From a virus, in IMG/VR virus record IMGVR_UViG_3300020192_000032, positions 1 through 37,911 of that record: a DNA stretch of 37,911 nucleotides; one strand, 5' to 3'. How positions within the stretch are numbered: the first letter of the stretch is position 1; the number at the start of each line of letters is the position of its first letter. Of the stretch, positions 16,321-24,006 are shown in pieces. Below the pieces are notes generated by a model. The model ran no database searches. It had not been told where the DNA came from and saw only the letters and a list, made by a program, of their open reading frames with translations. Position numbers and translations under genes: made by a program.

Positions 16321-16791
16321 TTAAATCACGTTCTTAACTCGCACAACGTGTAACCGTTGTGGCGGGTTCAATTTCAAGAACTCCTCGATCATGTTCTTCG
16401 TACCAGGACTCTTACCATCCCAAAAACAAATACACCTTCCTTTCACTTGGGCGGCGTGTGTCGCCATCTCTCGGTTCCGCTTCGGCCCGGCATTTTTACC
16501 ATTTTTGTCCCATGCTGCGTGGAAAACCATTTTCAAGAGCCAGTTTTTGGCGGCATAGTCATTGGCGTAGGAATCAGCTCCTCGCCAAATCCATTGTCCA
16601 TTACGTTCAGTTTTGTGACCTTCCGATCCGACGCAGATTAGAACTGGGTCCAGCCAGTACAGATAGTCGTCCATGACCCTGATGAACTTCTTATCTCCTT
16701 CCCAATCTCTTGATCCACAGACGATCACATGGTTCGACTTATCGACTGGAGGGGCTTGTTGAGCCTTCCACGGGTAAGGATGAGTCTTCAT
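16321..16791 (-). CDS. DUF2493 / SLOG-family nucleotide-binding-like protein
   Basis: The product is 156 residues. ATG 16791 overlaps the polymerase stop (ATGA) with GGGGAG about 8 bases upstream. The sequence shows HVIVCGSRDWEGDKKFI (about 20-36), then GADSYANDYAAKNW near 72-85 and CICFWDGKSPGTKNMIEEF near 121-139. G-S-R-x-W with GADxxA and a WDGxSxGTxxM motif is the DUF2493 (YspA-like SLOG) pattern. SLOG proteins bind nucleotide-derived ligands and are often linked to signalling or defence, so a role in counter-defence or nucleotide sensing is possible. It sits between the polymerase and the reductase genes, which would fit nucleotide metabolism. The biochemical role is not known from sequence. 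Confidence 0.75.
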   Translation of the reverse strand: MKTHPYPWKAQQAPPVDKSNHVIVCGSRDWEGDKKFIRVMDDYLYWLDPVLICVGSEGHKTERNGQWIWRGADSYANDYAAKNWLLKMVFHAAWDKNGKNAGPKRNREMATHAAQVKGRCICFWDGKSPGTKNMIEEFLKLNPPQRLHVVRVKNVI

Positions 16792-18215
16792 GCCTTTGCT
16801 CCCCAAATTCCACCTTTTTCCAACCACTGCTCACACTTGGTCCAATCTCCATTTACTGGTCCCACATCTGATTCGGTGTCCAGTGGGATATTGATCCATG
16901 ACCATGCTTTTGGGAGGTCTTTCGTCATGATCTTGTATGTTTCATGTAAGAAGTCTTGCAACTCGGAAGGGTGTACGCTAAACTGACCGGCGTCGTGGAT
17001 CTCTCCGATGATCCTAGTTTTCATTTTATACTTCCTGATCCATTTGTCTATTTGGATCAGACACCACAAGAGACAATGGAAGCTACTACCTTGGATGGGG
17101 TAGTTGGCTACGTCCCGCCGACCAAACACCCCATTAACGGCAAACCCTGATAGCATCCGAAAACCACCGGCCTTGAGATAATCCTCGTAAAAAGATTTCT
17201 TCCAAGATGTGTAAATGGAGAATCTCTTGAACCACATCTTCCGTTCGACTTCACGAAGATGAGACTCAAAAGTCCCAGGTCTGGGATCACTCCCCTGCAC
17301 ACATTCCCCACGTTCCATAATCCCCTTGGAAGCCAAATGCTCGAACATGGTTTTTTCACCGACCATAAACTTTCTCTGCCGTATCGACTTCCATATGAAC
17401 TTGCAGCAGTTCACATAATTGGACCCATAAAATTGGGGAAAGACAAATTGGTTCTTAGCTGAGTCCCTGGCGGTCTTCTTGTCTACTTCCTCTTTCTTGA
17501 GGAAGAACATTTCCATAGCCGTGTCACCGTGCATATCCGTTCCAGGGTCCATGATGTACTTAATCATGACTGGATCTTTATGGTAAGGACATCCAATTCG
17601 TACTTCCAGTTGACTGAAGTCTACCTCTACAAAGTGATGTCCATAATTCGGTAGGAAAAGAGGGCGAATACGTTTTGCCATGTCCGGGTTACGCTTCGGC
17701 ACGTTCTGGAAGTTGATCGCCCGACACCCAGATCGGAAGGTTGAAATGGTAGCGAGGTTGTAGGAGGGGTGGACCCACCAGTACCCGTCCCGCTCGACCA
17801 TTTCCCGTTCGACCCCATCCAAATAAGTGTTGATGGACTTCTTTAGATTCTGGGCGATCAGAAAATTCTGGACGTATGGCTCCTCAATCTCATCCAGTTG
17901 GTCCTTACCGGCAGCAATCTTGCCGGTCGCCGTGTGACCTCGGACTTCGTATGCCAGGTAATCCTTACCGAATACTATCTCTACTAATTGGTCATGGGAG
18001 CCAGTGTTAGCCTTATCTCCGAACCTTTTCTGGATCATCTCGTACACGGGATCGGACCTCATCTTAACTTCCAGATCGTCAAGTTGGACCTTAGTCCGCT
18101 CCTTCGTACCTAATAGGTATTTGAGGTTCACCCTCACTCCGTTGTGTTCCATCCTCGATAGAACCATCTGACCCTCGTGGAAGAGTCTCATCGCGTCCAC
18201 GGTCACTGGGATCAT
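16788..18215 (-). CDS. Family A DNA polymerase core (thumb, palm, fingers; no exonuclease domain)
   Basis: The product is 475 residues. The start is most likely ATG 18215; upstream residues in the frame look like shadow of the DUF1653-like gene. An inter-domain helix (VLSRMEHNGVRVN, about 19-31) matches the PolI region before the thumb. Motif A is VDFSQLEVRIG, motif B RDSAKNQFVFPQFYG (Arg and Lys kept, with an altered spacing before FYG), motif C GEIHDAGQFSV (HD kept, the usual Glu replaced by Ala). Both catalytic Asp residues are present. No 3'-5' or 5'-3' exonuclease domain is attached; these are encoded at 19611-20849 and 8600-9478. The pieces may assemble into one working polymerase. The ribosome site is unclear and the 125-base overlap with the previous gene is unusual. 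Confidence 0.88.
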   Translation of the reverse strand: MIPVTVDAMRLFHEGQMVLSRMEHNGVRVNLKYLLGTKERTKVQLDDLEVKMRSDPVYEMIQKRFGDKANTGSHDQLVEIVFGKDYLAYEVRGHTATGKIAAGKDQLDEIEEPYVQNFLIAQNLKKSINTYLDGVEREMVERDGYWWVHPSYNLATISTFRSGCRAINFQNVPKRNPDMAKRIRPLFLPNYGHHFVEVDFSQLEVRIGCPYHKDPVMIKYIMDPGTDMHGDTAMEMFFLKKEEVDKKTARDSAKNQFVFPQFYGSNYVNCCKFIWKSIRQRKFMVGEKTMFEHLASKGIMERGECVQGSDPRPGTFESHLREVERKMWFKRFSIYTSWKKSFYEDYLKAGGFRMLSGFAVNGVFGRRDVANYPIQGSSFHCLLWCLIQIDKWIRKYKMKTRIIGEIHDAGQFSVHPSELQDFLHETYKIMTKDLPKAWSWINIPLDTESDVGPVNGDWTKCEQWLEKGGIWGAKA

Positions 18216-18423
18216 AATTCGACTCGCTGTTGACTTCCAGAACGTAGCGGCCGTCGATGAATTCCAAAACCGGAAGCACCCAACAAATACCGGAACTAAT
18301 CCCCTCGTACACCACCGCCCATACACAACCCTTTTCGATATTCGCCAAGCCCCTGACGACGTACATGGTACCATTCCTGTGCCGCCACACCGAACCGACC
18401 AAGATTTTAGGAGTGTCTGTCAC
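18091..18423 (-). CDS. DUF1653-like small protein
   Basis: The product is 110 residues. GTG 18423 overlaps the ThyX stop (GTGA) with AGGAG about 8 bases upstream. The first ~65 residues (GSVWRHRNGTMYVVRGLAN, then CWVLPVLEFIDGRYVLE) form an SH3-like beta unit similar to DUF1653 proteins. The rest is polar and overlaps the polymerase start by 125 bases, so it may be read-through of an open frame with little constraint. DUF1653 has no settled function. Here it stands between thymidylate synthase and the polymerase core. Confidence 0.65.
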   Translation of the reverse strand: MTDTPKILVGSVWRHRNGTMYVVRGLANIEKGCVWAVVYEGISSGICWVLPVLEFIDGRYVLEVNSESNYDPSDRGRDETLPRGSDGSIEDGTQRSEGEPQIPIRYEGAD

Positions 18424-19331
18424 TTTGGAGTCTCCTCATATGGATTCTTCTTCATACTATATATCTCCAATAACCCTTCATGATCCCGCGTCTTGTGGCC
18501 GTGAAGCAACAGAGGCCATCGGGACATGATGGCGTGATATACTTGATTGAACACCAATCGAATCTCCCATTCAGCGTGTTTAGCTGTCCGCAGCATCAGG
18601 ATATGTCGAATGGCATTCACGTTGCAAGTGAACCCGATCTCATTGGATTGACCATTAGGAGCGATGCGGCGGATGGCACTTGTGATCTTTTTTCGCCGCT
18701 CGAAGTCGAACGTGTCGTCCGGCACCCACTTGGATCTGGTGAATCCTCCAAACTCGTTCTCGTCCGTGGTCAGGCATCTATTCGGCGGGGCGTCGGGGTC
18801 CGACGCCGGGGGTTTGCGGAGGCCGAGTTTGCATTCGGCTAGGTAAACCGCGATCTCGGTCTTCTCCAGATGTTTCTTGAAAATGTCCCCCACTGGCTCC
18901 AGGATCGGGTCCAACACCAGGTCGATATTATCCAAGCGACAATACCTTCCGCTTGTTTGGGAAAACGCAGTTCCTACACGGTGTCGAACTAACTCGTGGG
19001 TAAACACTCGGGAGCAGTTGGTAATCAAGAAGTTAATGGACATATGCTCGAACACACTTCCATGTCCTGTGTCGAAGCACCCTTCAATGTTCTTCCGAAC
19101 CGACCTAGTCTTTTGGACGTTGGCGTTCTTGCCGACGACCAAGGACTTGTAGCACAATTTGGCAAACAGGGAGATAATAATCTCCCCTGTCGTCAACTCT
19201 GTGTCCTTGGCTTCGTTGATGTCGTCAATAAAGTCCGTTTGGTCAGTTTCTTTCAGGTATTGAATGATGGCGTCCAAATCGCCATGAGTGTATCCGATGA
19301 TATGAACAACTGGAGTTACGAAGTTTGCCAT
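18420..19331 (-). CDS. thyX: Flavin-dependent thymidylate synthase
   Basis: The product is 303 residues from ATG 19331 with GAGG about 8 bases upstream. The ThyX signature appears as ELVRHRVGTAFSQTSGRYC (about 113-131), matching the RHR-x7-S motif for FAD and dUMP binding. Other ThyX segments include GHGSVFEHMSINF (about 89-101) and RHILMLRTAKHAEWEIR (about 244-260), the latter holding the conserved Arg and His residues near the C-terminus. It makes dTMP from dUMP with methylene-folate and FAD. A dCTP deaminase gene in the same block (33342-34049) could supply dUMP via dUTP, so the two together favour a phage-run thymidylate route. Confidence 0.92.
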   Translation of the reverse strand: MANFVTPVVHIIGYTHGDLDAIIQYLKETDQTDFIDDINEAKDTELTTGEIIISLFAKLCYKSLVVGKNANVQKTRSVRKNIEGCFDTGHGSVFEHMSINFLITNCSRVFTHELVRHRVGTAFSQTSGRYCRLDNIDLVLDPILEPVGDIFKKHLEKTEIAVYLAECKLGLRKPPASDPDAPPNRCLTTDENEFGGFTRSKWVPDDTFDFERRKKITSAIRRIAPNGQSNEIGFTCNVNAIRHILMLRTAKHAEWEIRLVFNQVYHAIMSRWPLLLHGHKTRDHEGLLEIYSMKKNPYEETPK

Positions 19332-19341
19332 AACTTTTTCC

Positions 19342-19626
19342 TCAAGTTTTTAATTTTGGAAACCGAAAAATCTTGTACTTGTGTAGTGCGTCTCGGATCT
19401 GGTTAGAACTTGTCCCGAATACAGTAGCAATGTTCGGGATCGACACTCGTTCGGTAGTCCTCATCCACCGCAGAGTGGAAATCATTTTTCTACTCCATTT
19501 CAATATTATTCGGTTTGGCTTTTTATCGAACCGGCGTCGTATCTCTGTTCTCCGATAGCATCGGTAACACAATCCCCTTCCGCCCTTTGGATAATCTGTT
19601 AGTCCACAATTCAAACATTCCCACAC
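19342..19626 (-). CDS. Zinc-ribbon plus helix-turn-helix small DNA-binding protein
   Basis: The product is 94 residues from GTG 19626 with GAGGGGG upstream, overlapping the end of the previous gene by 16 bases. The N-terminus has CLNCGLTDYPKGGRGLCYRC, a CxxC...CxxC zinc ribbon. The C-terminal half has a helix-turn-helix-like stretch (VSIPNIATVFGTSSNQIRD) and a basic end. Such proteins are common phage regulators or homing-nuclease remnants; here the lack of a nuclease motif favours a simple DNA-binding factor. It lies between the two polymerase-related genes. Confidence 0.65.
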   Translation of the reverse strand: MWECLNCGLTDYPKGGRGLCYRCYRRTEIRRRFDKKPNRIILKWSRKMISTLRWMRTTERVSIPNIATVFGTSSNQIRDALHKYKIFRFPKLKT

Positions 19627-20849
19627 GATACCCCCTCTTTCAGCCGCCTCATTTGGAGGTTGGCGATTAGGAATTCGTACAAGGAATCGTAGGCATTGTA
19701 CCTTAGGAGTGATTGTAAATCTACCTCGTCGATTCGGTTCTTGGCGTTACCCTGCTTCTCTCCTCTATCCTTTTCACTCTCCAGATACGGACCGACGACA
19801 ATATCCCACTCTGGGACACCAAGGTGAACAAAGGCTTGGAATTTAACTGAGGCAATGTGTCGCACTTTGGTATTGTTATCTAGGATGTGGGCAGCAAGAA
19901 CAGTGTCCCACAACCATCCCTTGATATCAATCCCGAGAATACGACGGGTCCATCTATCCTCGAACTTGGCGTTGGCTGCTATCTTCTTGACTTTGGGATT
20001 TCTCAGGATATTTTTTGTGGCCTCGATTGCCAAGCCGTGCCACGGATAGGCAACGGAGACTTCACCGTCGGATATTGCACAGGAAACAATCTTGGCGTGA
20101 GGACCATCCGGCTTGAGAGTCGTAGTCTCGTAGTCGAATGAGATCATTCGACTATCCTGAAAATTCTCTGATATAAACTTAGCGGCGAGTTTGGGACTCG
20201 TGTATACTCGAATACGGGAAGAGTAGTCAGGAACTTTTGTGTATGGGCGTCCCCTGAGTTTGGAAATGGCCTCGACGTGTTGCGAGAACAGGACTTTTGA
20301 CACCTCGTTCATCCCATCTGTCTTGGCTCGGTGGGGATGAAAGGTGGGACATACCCAGGTGTTCAACGCGACGCTCGGGATGAGATATCCAGCCAGCCGA
20401 TCTTCCGCCCCGGTACTGGACGTGGATAGGTCGCCGACCAGGGACTTGTGGGCCTCCGGCCCGAGAAGGATAATTACCTCCGGTTTAAGTTTGTCGATGG
20501 TATTTAGAAGATTGGCCCGACAGTATTCAACTGCATTGGAGGTCGGAGGACCATTGCAAATGGTAGCGGACGTGGCCCAGCAGTCCTCCCGTAATTCAAT
20601 CCCGTATTTACGGAAGACTTCAGATACATCCCGACCGTACTGGCCAGCGAGATGGCAGTTAAAATTTTCTTCATCTCCACGAACTCGATCCGTAACTACC
20701 AGAATTTTCCTCTTTCCCGAACCAGACGGGGGCATCATCGGACGACGACATTGAACCTTCAGACCACACTTTCCACAGTCAGGGGTTCGTGAACTTTCCT
20801 TCTTCTCGCCAGTCAGGAGGGTAAGGGGCATGAACGGCTCACGGCTCAT
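19611..20849 (-). CDS. UDG-like domain fused to 3'-5' exonuclease (detached N-terminal part of a polymerase)
   Basis: The product is 412 residues from ATG 20849 (ATGA overlap with a tiny gene). Residues about 25-200 resemble a family 4-type uracil-DNA glycosylase fold: CGKCGLKVQCRRP, then KILVVTDRVRGDEENF, VIILLGPEAHKSLVG and TFHPHRA. The usual catalytic residues are not evident, so this part may bind rather than cut. Residues about 230-400 are a DnaQ/PolI-type proofreading exonuclease: MISFDYETTTLK (Exo I), ANAKFEDRWTRR (Exo II) and YNAYDSLYEFL (Exo III), with all catalytic Asp and Glu present. In SPO1-like phages UDG, exonuclease and polymerase are one chain; here the polymerase is a separate gene at 16788-18215. 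Confidence 0.82.
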   Translation of the reverse strand: MSREPFMPLTLLTGEKKESSRTPDCGKCGLKVQCRRPMMPPSGSGKRKILVVTDRVRGDEENFNCHLAGQYGRDVSEVFRKYGIELREDCWATSATICNGPPTSNAVEYCRANLLNTIDKLKPEVIILLGPEAHKSLVGDLSTSSTGAEDRLAGYLIPSVALNTWVCPTFHPHRAKTDGMNEVSKVLFSQHVEAISKLRGRPYTKVPDYSSRIRVYTSPKLAAKFISENFQDSRMISFDYETTTLKPDGPHAKIVSCAISDGEVSVAYPWHGLAIEATKNILRNPKVKKIAANAKFEDRWTRRILGIDIKGWLWDTVLAAHILDNNTKVRHIASVKFQAFVHLGVPEWDIVVGPYLESEKDRGEKQGNAKNRIDEVDLQSLLRYNAYDSLYEFLIANLQMRRLKEGVSCGNV

Positions 20850-20944
20850 CTCTTCCTCGACTTAGAGGGTGATCCGATCAACATGAACGCGGTGAAAATC
20901 ACCATAGAGATGGTCACGGCGATTATCAGGTCCAAGTTACTCAC
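20846..20944 (-). CDS. Tiny single-pass membrane protein (32 residues)
   Basis: GTG 20944 overlaps the stop of the upstream gene (GTGA) with AAAGGAG about 8 bases upstream, and its TGA overlaps the next ATG (ATGA). The product is a short polar start, one membrane helix (LIIAVTISMVIFTAFMLIG), and a basic tail, SPSKSRKR. This is too short for many gene callers, but the double coupling and good ribosome site support it. Function unknown. Confidence 0.65.
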   Translation of the reverse strand: MSNLDLIIAVTISMVIFTAFMLIGSPSKSRKR

Positions 20945-22107
20945 TTCTTGTACTCCTTTGGGATGACTCCTTCTCTCCACTTATCCTGGTCCTTGCCAGG
21001 ATGAAGATTCTTACGCCAGCACTTGTGGATGAACTTCTTGTCGGCCTCGGATACGATGGTTACCCCAGACCGCTCCTGAATCTCCAGCAACCGCCCGAAC
21101 AAATCTTTCCTCACTGCCACCCGCATCGGCCCGTATTGGATTTTTTGTTTCTTATCGTTCCAACACCACATCCGATTGTGCTTCAGTCTGGCTTCGCCCC
21201 ACAGAACGTAGATAGCCCGGAGAGCAGAAATACTTGGATCTTCCCTTTCCATAGCTTTAACGACTTTATCTTGCATCAATGCAGGACATCCAATACATCC
21301 GAATCTCATAAAGTGAACCTTGCGTGGAAAAATACCCAATCCTTCTTCACCTACTTTGGTATGGTAGACGGTAAGAAGGCGTTTGGACACCGTCCGCAAA
21401 TCCTCCATCATCGGGTTGGTCTTCTCGGCCTCGTCGGTGCCGGACAGCCACTTGACAACGTGGACATCATGCCACGTTATAATTGGACCAAACACTTCTT
21501 CTGATCCCTTCTTGAGTTGTGGGAGGCCACATTCCCCTCCGGCACTACACCCGGAAGATTGGGATTCTCGGTCCTTATCTTGTCGGGCTTTAAGTTTTAC
21601 ATCACGGTGCCTGGATTCTCCCCACCTGACTCCAGTTAGAGATACTAATCCTTTGTCTGTCATCTCCTTCTTGTAAATGTCCATAGGGCCGATTTTAGTC
21701 TGGCGAGTACACCACCGCATTCCCTTGAATGCGGGGTTGATAGGAGTTTGGCCCAGACCGAAAATGGAGTTGTACAGTTTCTTCGATTGGTGAGGTCGGA
21801 CAATAGTGCAGTCCCATCCCACTGATCGGAGGGTTGAAATCATCATCTCGACAACTTCGGTCAGGAAAGGGTATTCAGCCTCCGTGTCACTCTGAATAAG
21901 ACGGGGTTGTGGAGCTTTTATCAGCCCGGTGCGACGGAGCCATTCTATCCATGTCACCAGACTGGTGCTGTCCTTACCTCCCGAGTAAGAGGCAATCCAA
22001 GGTTTGTTGTTTAATACGTTTAGGGTATGTCGATCTGGCAGGTAAAAAGGATTCTGTCGAATCGGTTTGTATTCCTCAAAGACTGGAAGAGGGACTTTCT
22101 CGGACAC
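20941..22107 (-). CDS. PAPS-reductase / DndC-like sulfur-transfer-type protein
   Basis: The product is 388 residues. GTG 22107 has AGGAG about 8 bases upstream. The N-terminal PP-loop is ASYSGGKDSTSLVTWIEWLR (about 39-58). Further family features are LIQSDTEAEYP (about 70-80), RWCTRQTKIGPMDIY (about 131-145) and LTGVRWGESRHRD (about 157-169). C-terminal cysteines (GCIGCPAL and KCWRKNLHPGKD) could hold an Fe-S cluster as in DndC or CysH relatives. PP-loop enzymes activate a target with ATP before sulfur transfer or reduction. In this replication cluster, DNA or nucleotide thio-modification is an attractive idea, but no DndB, DndD or DndE partners are visible, and phage PAPS-reductase-like proteins are widespread with unknown roles. 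Confidence 0.75.
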   Translation of the reverse strand: MSEKVPLPVFEEYKPIRQNPFYLPDRHTLNVLNNKPWIASYSGGKDSTSLVTWIEWLRRTGLIKAPQPRLIQSDTEAEYPFLTEVVEMMISTLRSVGWDCTIVRPHQSKKLYNSIFGLGQTPINPAFKGMRWCTRQTKIGPMDIYKKEMTDKGLVSLTGVRWGESRHRDVKLKARQDKDRESQSSGCSAGGECGLPQLKKGSEEVFGPIITWHDVHVVKWLSGTDEAEKTNPMMEDLRTVSKRLLTVYHTKVGEEGLGIFPRKVHFMRFGCIGCPALMQDKVVKAMEREDPSISALRAIYVLWGEARLKHNRMWCWNDKKQKIQYGPMRVAVRKDLFGRLLEIQERSGVTIVSEADKKFIHKCWRKNLHPGKDQDKWREGVIPKEYKK

Positions 22108-22138
22108 GATTTGTCTCCTATGTTAGAAGTCATTGAAT

Positions 22139-22252
22139 TTACAATGACACTATAATAATCGACAGGATGGTTATTAAAACCATGAACATCATGGTTATGA
22201 ATTCTTGTTTGGTCGGTCTGCATTCATCAGGATATTCATCGTCAGGAAACAT
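22139..22252 (-). CDS. Tiny single-pass membrane protein (37 residues)
   Basis: ATG 22252 has GAGGAAAC about 9 bases upstream and lies 11 bases inside the end of the clamp gene. The product has an acidic polar start (MFPDDEYPDECRPTKQE) and one membrane helix (MMFMVLITILSIIIVSL) running to the C-terminus. It is the third such tiny membrane ORF in the replication block. Function unknown. Confidence 0.6.
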   Translation of the reverse strand: MFPDDEYPDECRPTKQEFITMMFMVLITILSIIIVSL

Positions 22253-23363
22253 CTTCAGTTTCCTCAGGTTCAGGTAAGGATTCCTGAACCTTGGGTTTCT
22301 TTTCGGTTACAGGTGTCATGGACTCAGGATTGCCAAGAGTCGTAACGTATTGCCATTTCCCGCCCTCCACCTTCAACCGCTTGGGAGTTAGAATACAATC
22401 CGAGTGCTTGGTGGCAATGTGGGCCAAGATTTCGGGCGGGATGGTGAACGCCATTGGCAGTCCTGTATAATGGATATCATACAGTTTGGAGTAGTCCCCA
22501 CTGGTTCCAATCCCGGTCACCATCATCTTACCCATCTTCTCCTTTCCGGTCGGGGGCCGGATGTTCAGAATGAGTAAGTTACTGTCTGGGTTCTCCTTCG
22601 AGAAGATACTGGCCACGGACACGGCTTGAGCCAATCCTTTCGGCAGAGCGGCTGGCTCTCCCGACACCTTCAAATTCGCCTTCAAGTCTGGAAAGGGATC
22701 GGTGTGTCGCTTGACGGACATTGTTACCCCGGCCGGGTTTCGGAAGTGTACCCACCGATCCGTCTCGCAGATTTTCGTCACGTCCAGAGGTACGACGTGC
22801 TTGAGCGAGTCCTTCTTAACCAGGACAGGTACAGCCAGACCTGTGTCCACATTATATCGGGCAAGTTGGAAACCGTCAGTTGCCTCCACCCACTTCGGGG
22901 TCATATGGACGCACATACCGATAAACTGACTGGTATCTTTACCTGCTACTGCGGATACGATCCCAACTGCATCGTTGAACTCTTCGTGAACAGGACGCCA
23001 CTGTTGTTTAGTTGGGCGTTCCAGACCTGATAGTGGTAGGGTCATCTCTCCATCCATCCTGAGTCTAACCCTGTCTGTCTTGCCCCCACGAATGATTAGT
23101 TGAGATGCCTCCACGCTCAACTCCAACGTCTCAAACTCCATCTTCTTGAGAAGTTCCAGAAACGCCTTGGCTTTTACTGCTCCCACGAAGTCCTTTGGTA
23201 AGCCGGACTTAACTCGACAGGCCACATCCGTGTTATAGGTGATTACCATTCCACCACTGAACACAAATGACCCGGACTGACTTACTACCTCCCCTGGAGA
23301 TATACCTGGCTGTACGGCTTCCAGTAGGTGAAGGAAGCCCCCTCTGTCGATTGTTGCCTTCAT
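22242..23363 (-). CDS. DnaN-like sliding clamp (beta clamp)
   Basis: The product is 373 residues from ATG 23363. Length matches the bacterial beta clamp, about 370. The recognisable part is the middle and third domain: VEATDGFQLARYNVD (about 169-183), which is the beta-clamp 'ATDG-x-RL' segment, and a late PMAFTIPPEILAHIA region. The last 30 residues are a Pro/Glu-rich tail that host clamps lack. It should encircle DNA and hold the polymerase, loaded by the AAA+ protein at 12954-13907. That loader is closer to RFC/gp44 in style while this clamp is bacterial in style; mixed origins are common in phages. Sequence similarity is clear only in parts, so the family call carries some doubt. Confidence 0.75.
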   Translation of the reverse strand: MKATIDRGGFLHLLEAVQPGISPGEVVSQSGSFVFSGGMVITYNTDVACRVKSGLPKDFVGAVKAKAFLELLKKMEFETLELSVEASQLIIRGGKTDRVRLRMDGEMTLPLSGLERPTKQQWRPVHEEFNDAVGIVSAVAGKDTSQFIGMCVHMTPKWVEATDGFQLARYNVDTGLAVPVLVKKDSLKHVVPLDVTKICETDRWVHFRNPAGVTMSVKRHTDPFPDLKANLKVSGEPAALPKGLAQAVSVASIFSKENPDSNLLILNIRPPTGKEKMGKMMVTGIGTSGDYSKLYDIHYTGLPMAFTIPPEILAHIATKHSDCILTPKRLKVEGGKWQYVTTLGNPESMTPVTEKKPKVQESLPEPEETEDVS

Positions 23364-23370
23364 TTATTCC

Positions 23371-23586
23371 TCAGTTAGAAAACAACTCTTTTTGTATTCT
23401 GGCAATATCCCAATCTTCAAACATGGCCCGTAGGGCCAAGGCCGGACGGGTGGACAGCATCAACGCCGTCAATATGAACTCACTGAATTCGTTGTGATCC
23501 TTAGCGTAATTTTTCATTTCCCCAATCTGACGATTTTTCCTCATTTTATTTAACCAATCCATCATATTCGATGCCTTGTTGTCCAT
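23371..23586 (-). CDS. Small helical hypothetical protein
   Basis: The product is 71 residues. ATG 23586 with GGAG about 7 bases upstream is preferred over a start 48 bases further up. It is helical and charged (MMDWLNKMRKNRQIGEMKNY), with a more hydrophobic second half (FSEFILTALMLSTRPALALR) that is not clearly a membrane helix. It overlaps the next upstream gene by 41 bases and ends 7 bases before the clamp gene. No family recognised. Confidence 0.6.
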   Translation of the reverse strand: MDNKASNMMDWLNKMRKNRQIGEMKNYAKDHNEFSEFILTALMLSTRPALALRAMFEDWDIARIQKELFSN

Positions 23587-23995
23587 CACTTTTCTCCAGA
23601 AAAGGGTAGGGACTGATCCACACGGTGTCATCACCGAAGTCCACTAATGCCGATTTTTGTTTCAATTTCTCGACAAGTAGAAATGCGATGTCGAAGGCAT
23701 GTTTCCTGATTTGCTCGCGTGTCTTGGGGAAACGTGGGTAGTTGACCAGTCCGATCTTGTACCCATACTCCTCCCCGTCTTTGTGAAGGAAATCCACGTT
23801 AGTTTGGAGGGTGACGCACAGGCCAACATCGTCCGGCCCGTTGGTGGTGCAGGTCCGGCAGTAGTCGGCCAGAACTTTCTTAACCTCGTAATACCAAATT
23901 CCGCCGTATGCCGTGCAGTTTCCCGGTATGGCGATCCAGATCGTACACGAGTAGGGCTGTACGGACTTGAAGAAGCGAGGAGTTCGAGTTGCCAT
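23546..23995 (-). CDS. Hypothetical protein
   Basis: The product is 149 residues. ATG 23995 with GAGG 5 bases upstream is the better start; an ATG at 24010 overlaps the upstream stop. The sequence is mixed beta and alpha, with IWIAIPGNCTAYGGIWYYEV near the start and a cysteine group (YCRTCTTNGPDDVGLC) near 45-62 that may bind metal. The middle (KIGLVNYPRFPKTREQIRKH) and an acidic-aromatic end follow. The fold resembles small phage head- or tail-completion proteins in length and style, but the neighbours are replication genes and I cannot place it in a family. Confidence 0.55.
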   Translation of the reverse strand: MATRTPRFFKSVQPYSCTIWIAIPGNCTAYGGIWYYEVKKVLADYCRTCTTNGPDDVGLCVTLQTNVDFLHKDGEEYGYKIGLVNYPRFPKTREQIRKHAFDIAFLLVEKLKQKSALVDFGDDTVWISPYPFLEKSDGQQGIEYDGLVK

Positions 23996-24006
23996 AGCTA
24001 CCTCAT

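Noticed and set aside
19342-19626. Homing endonuclease between the two polymerase genes
   Set aside because: There is a zinc ribbon and a helix-turn-helix but no HNH, GIY-YIG or LAGLIDADG catalytic motif in the 94 residues.
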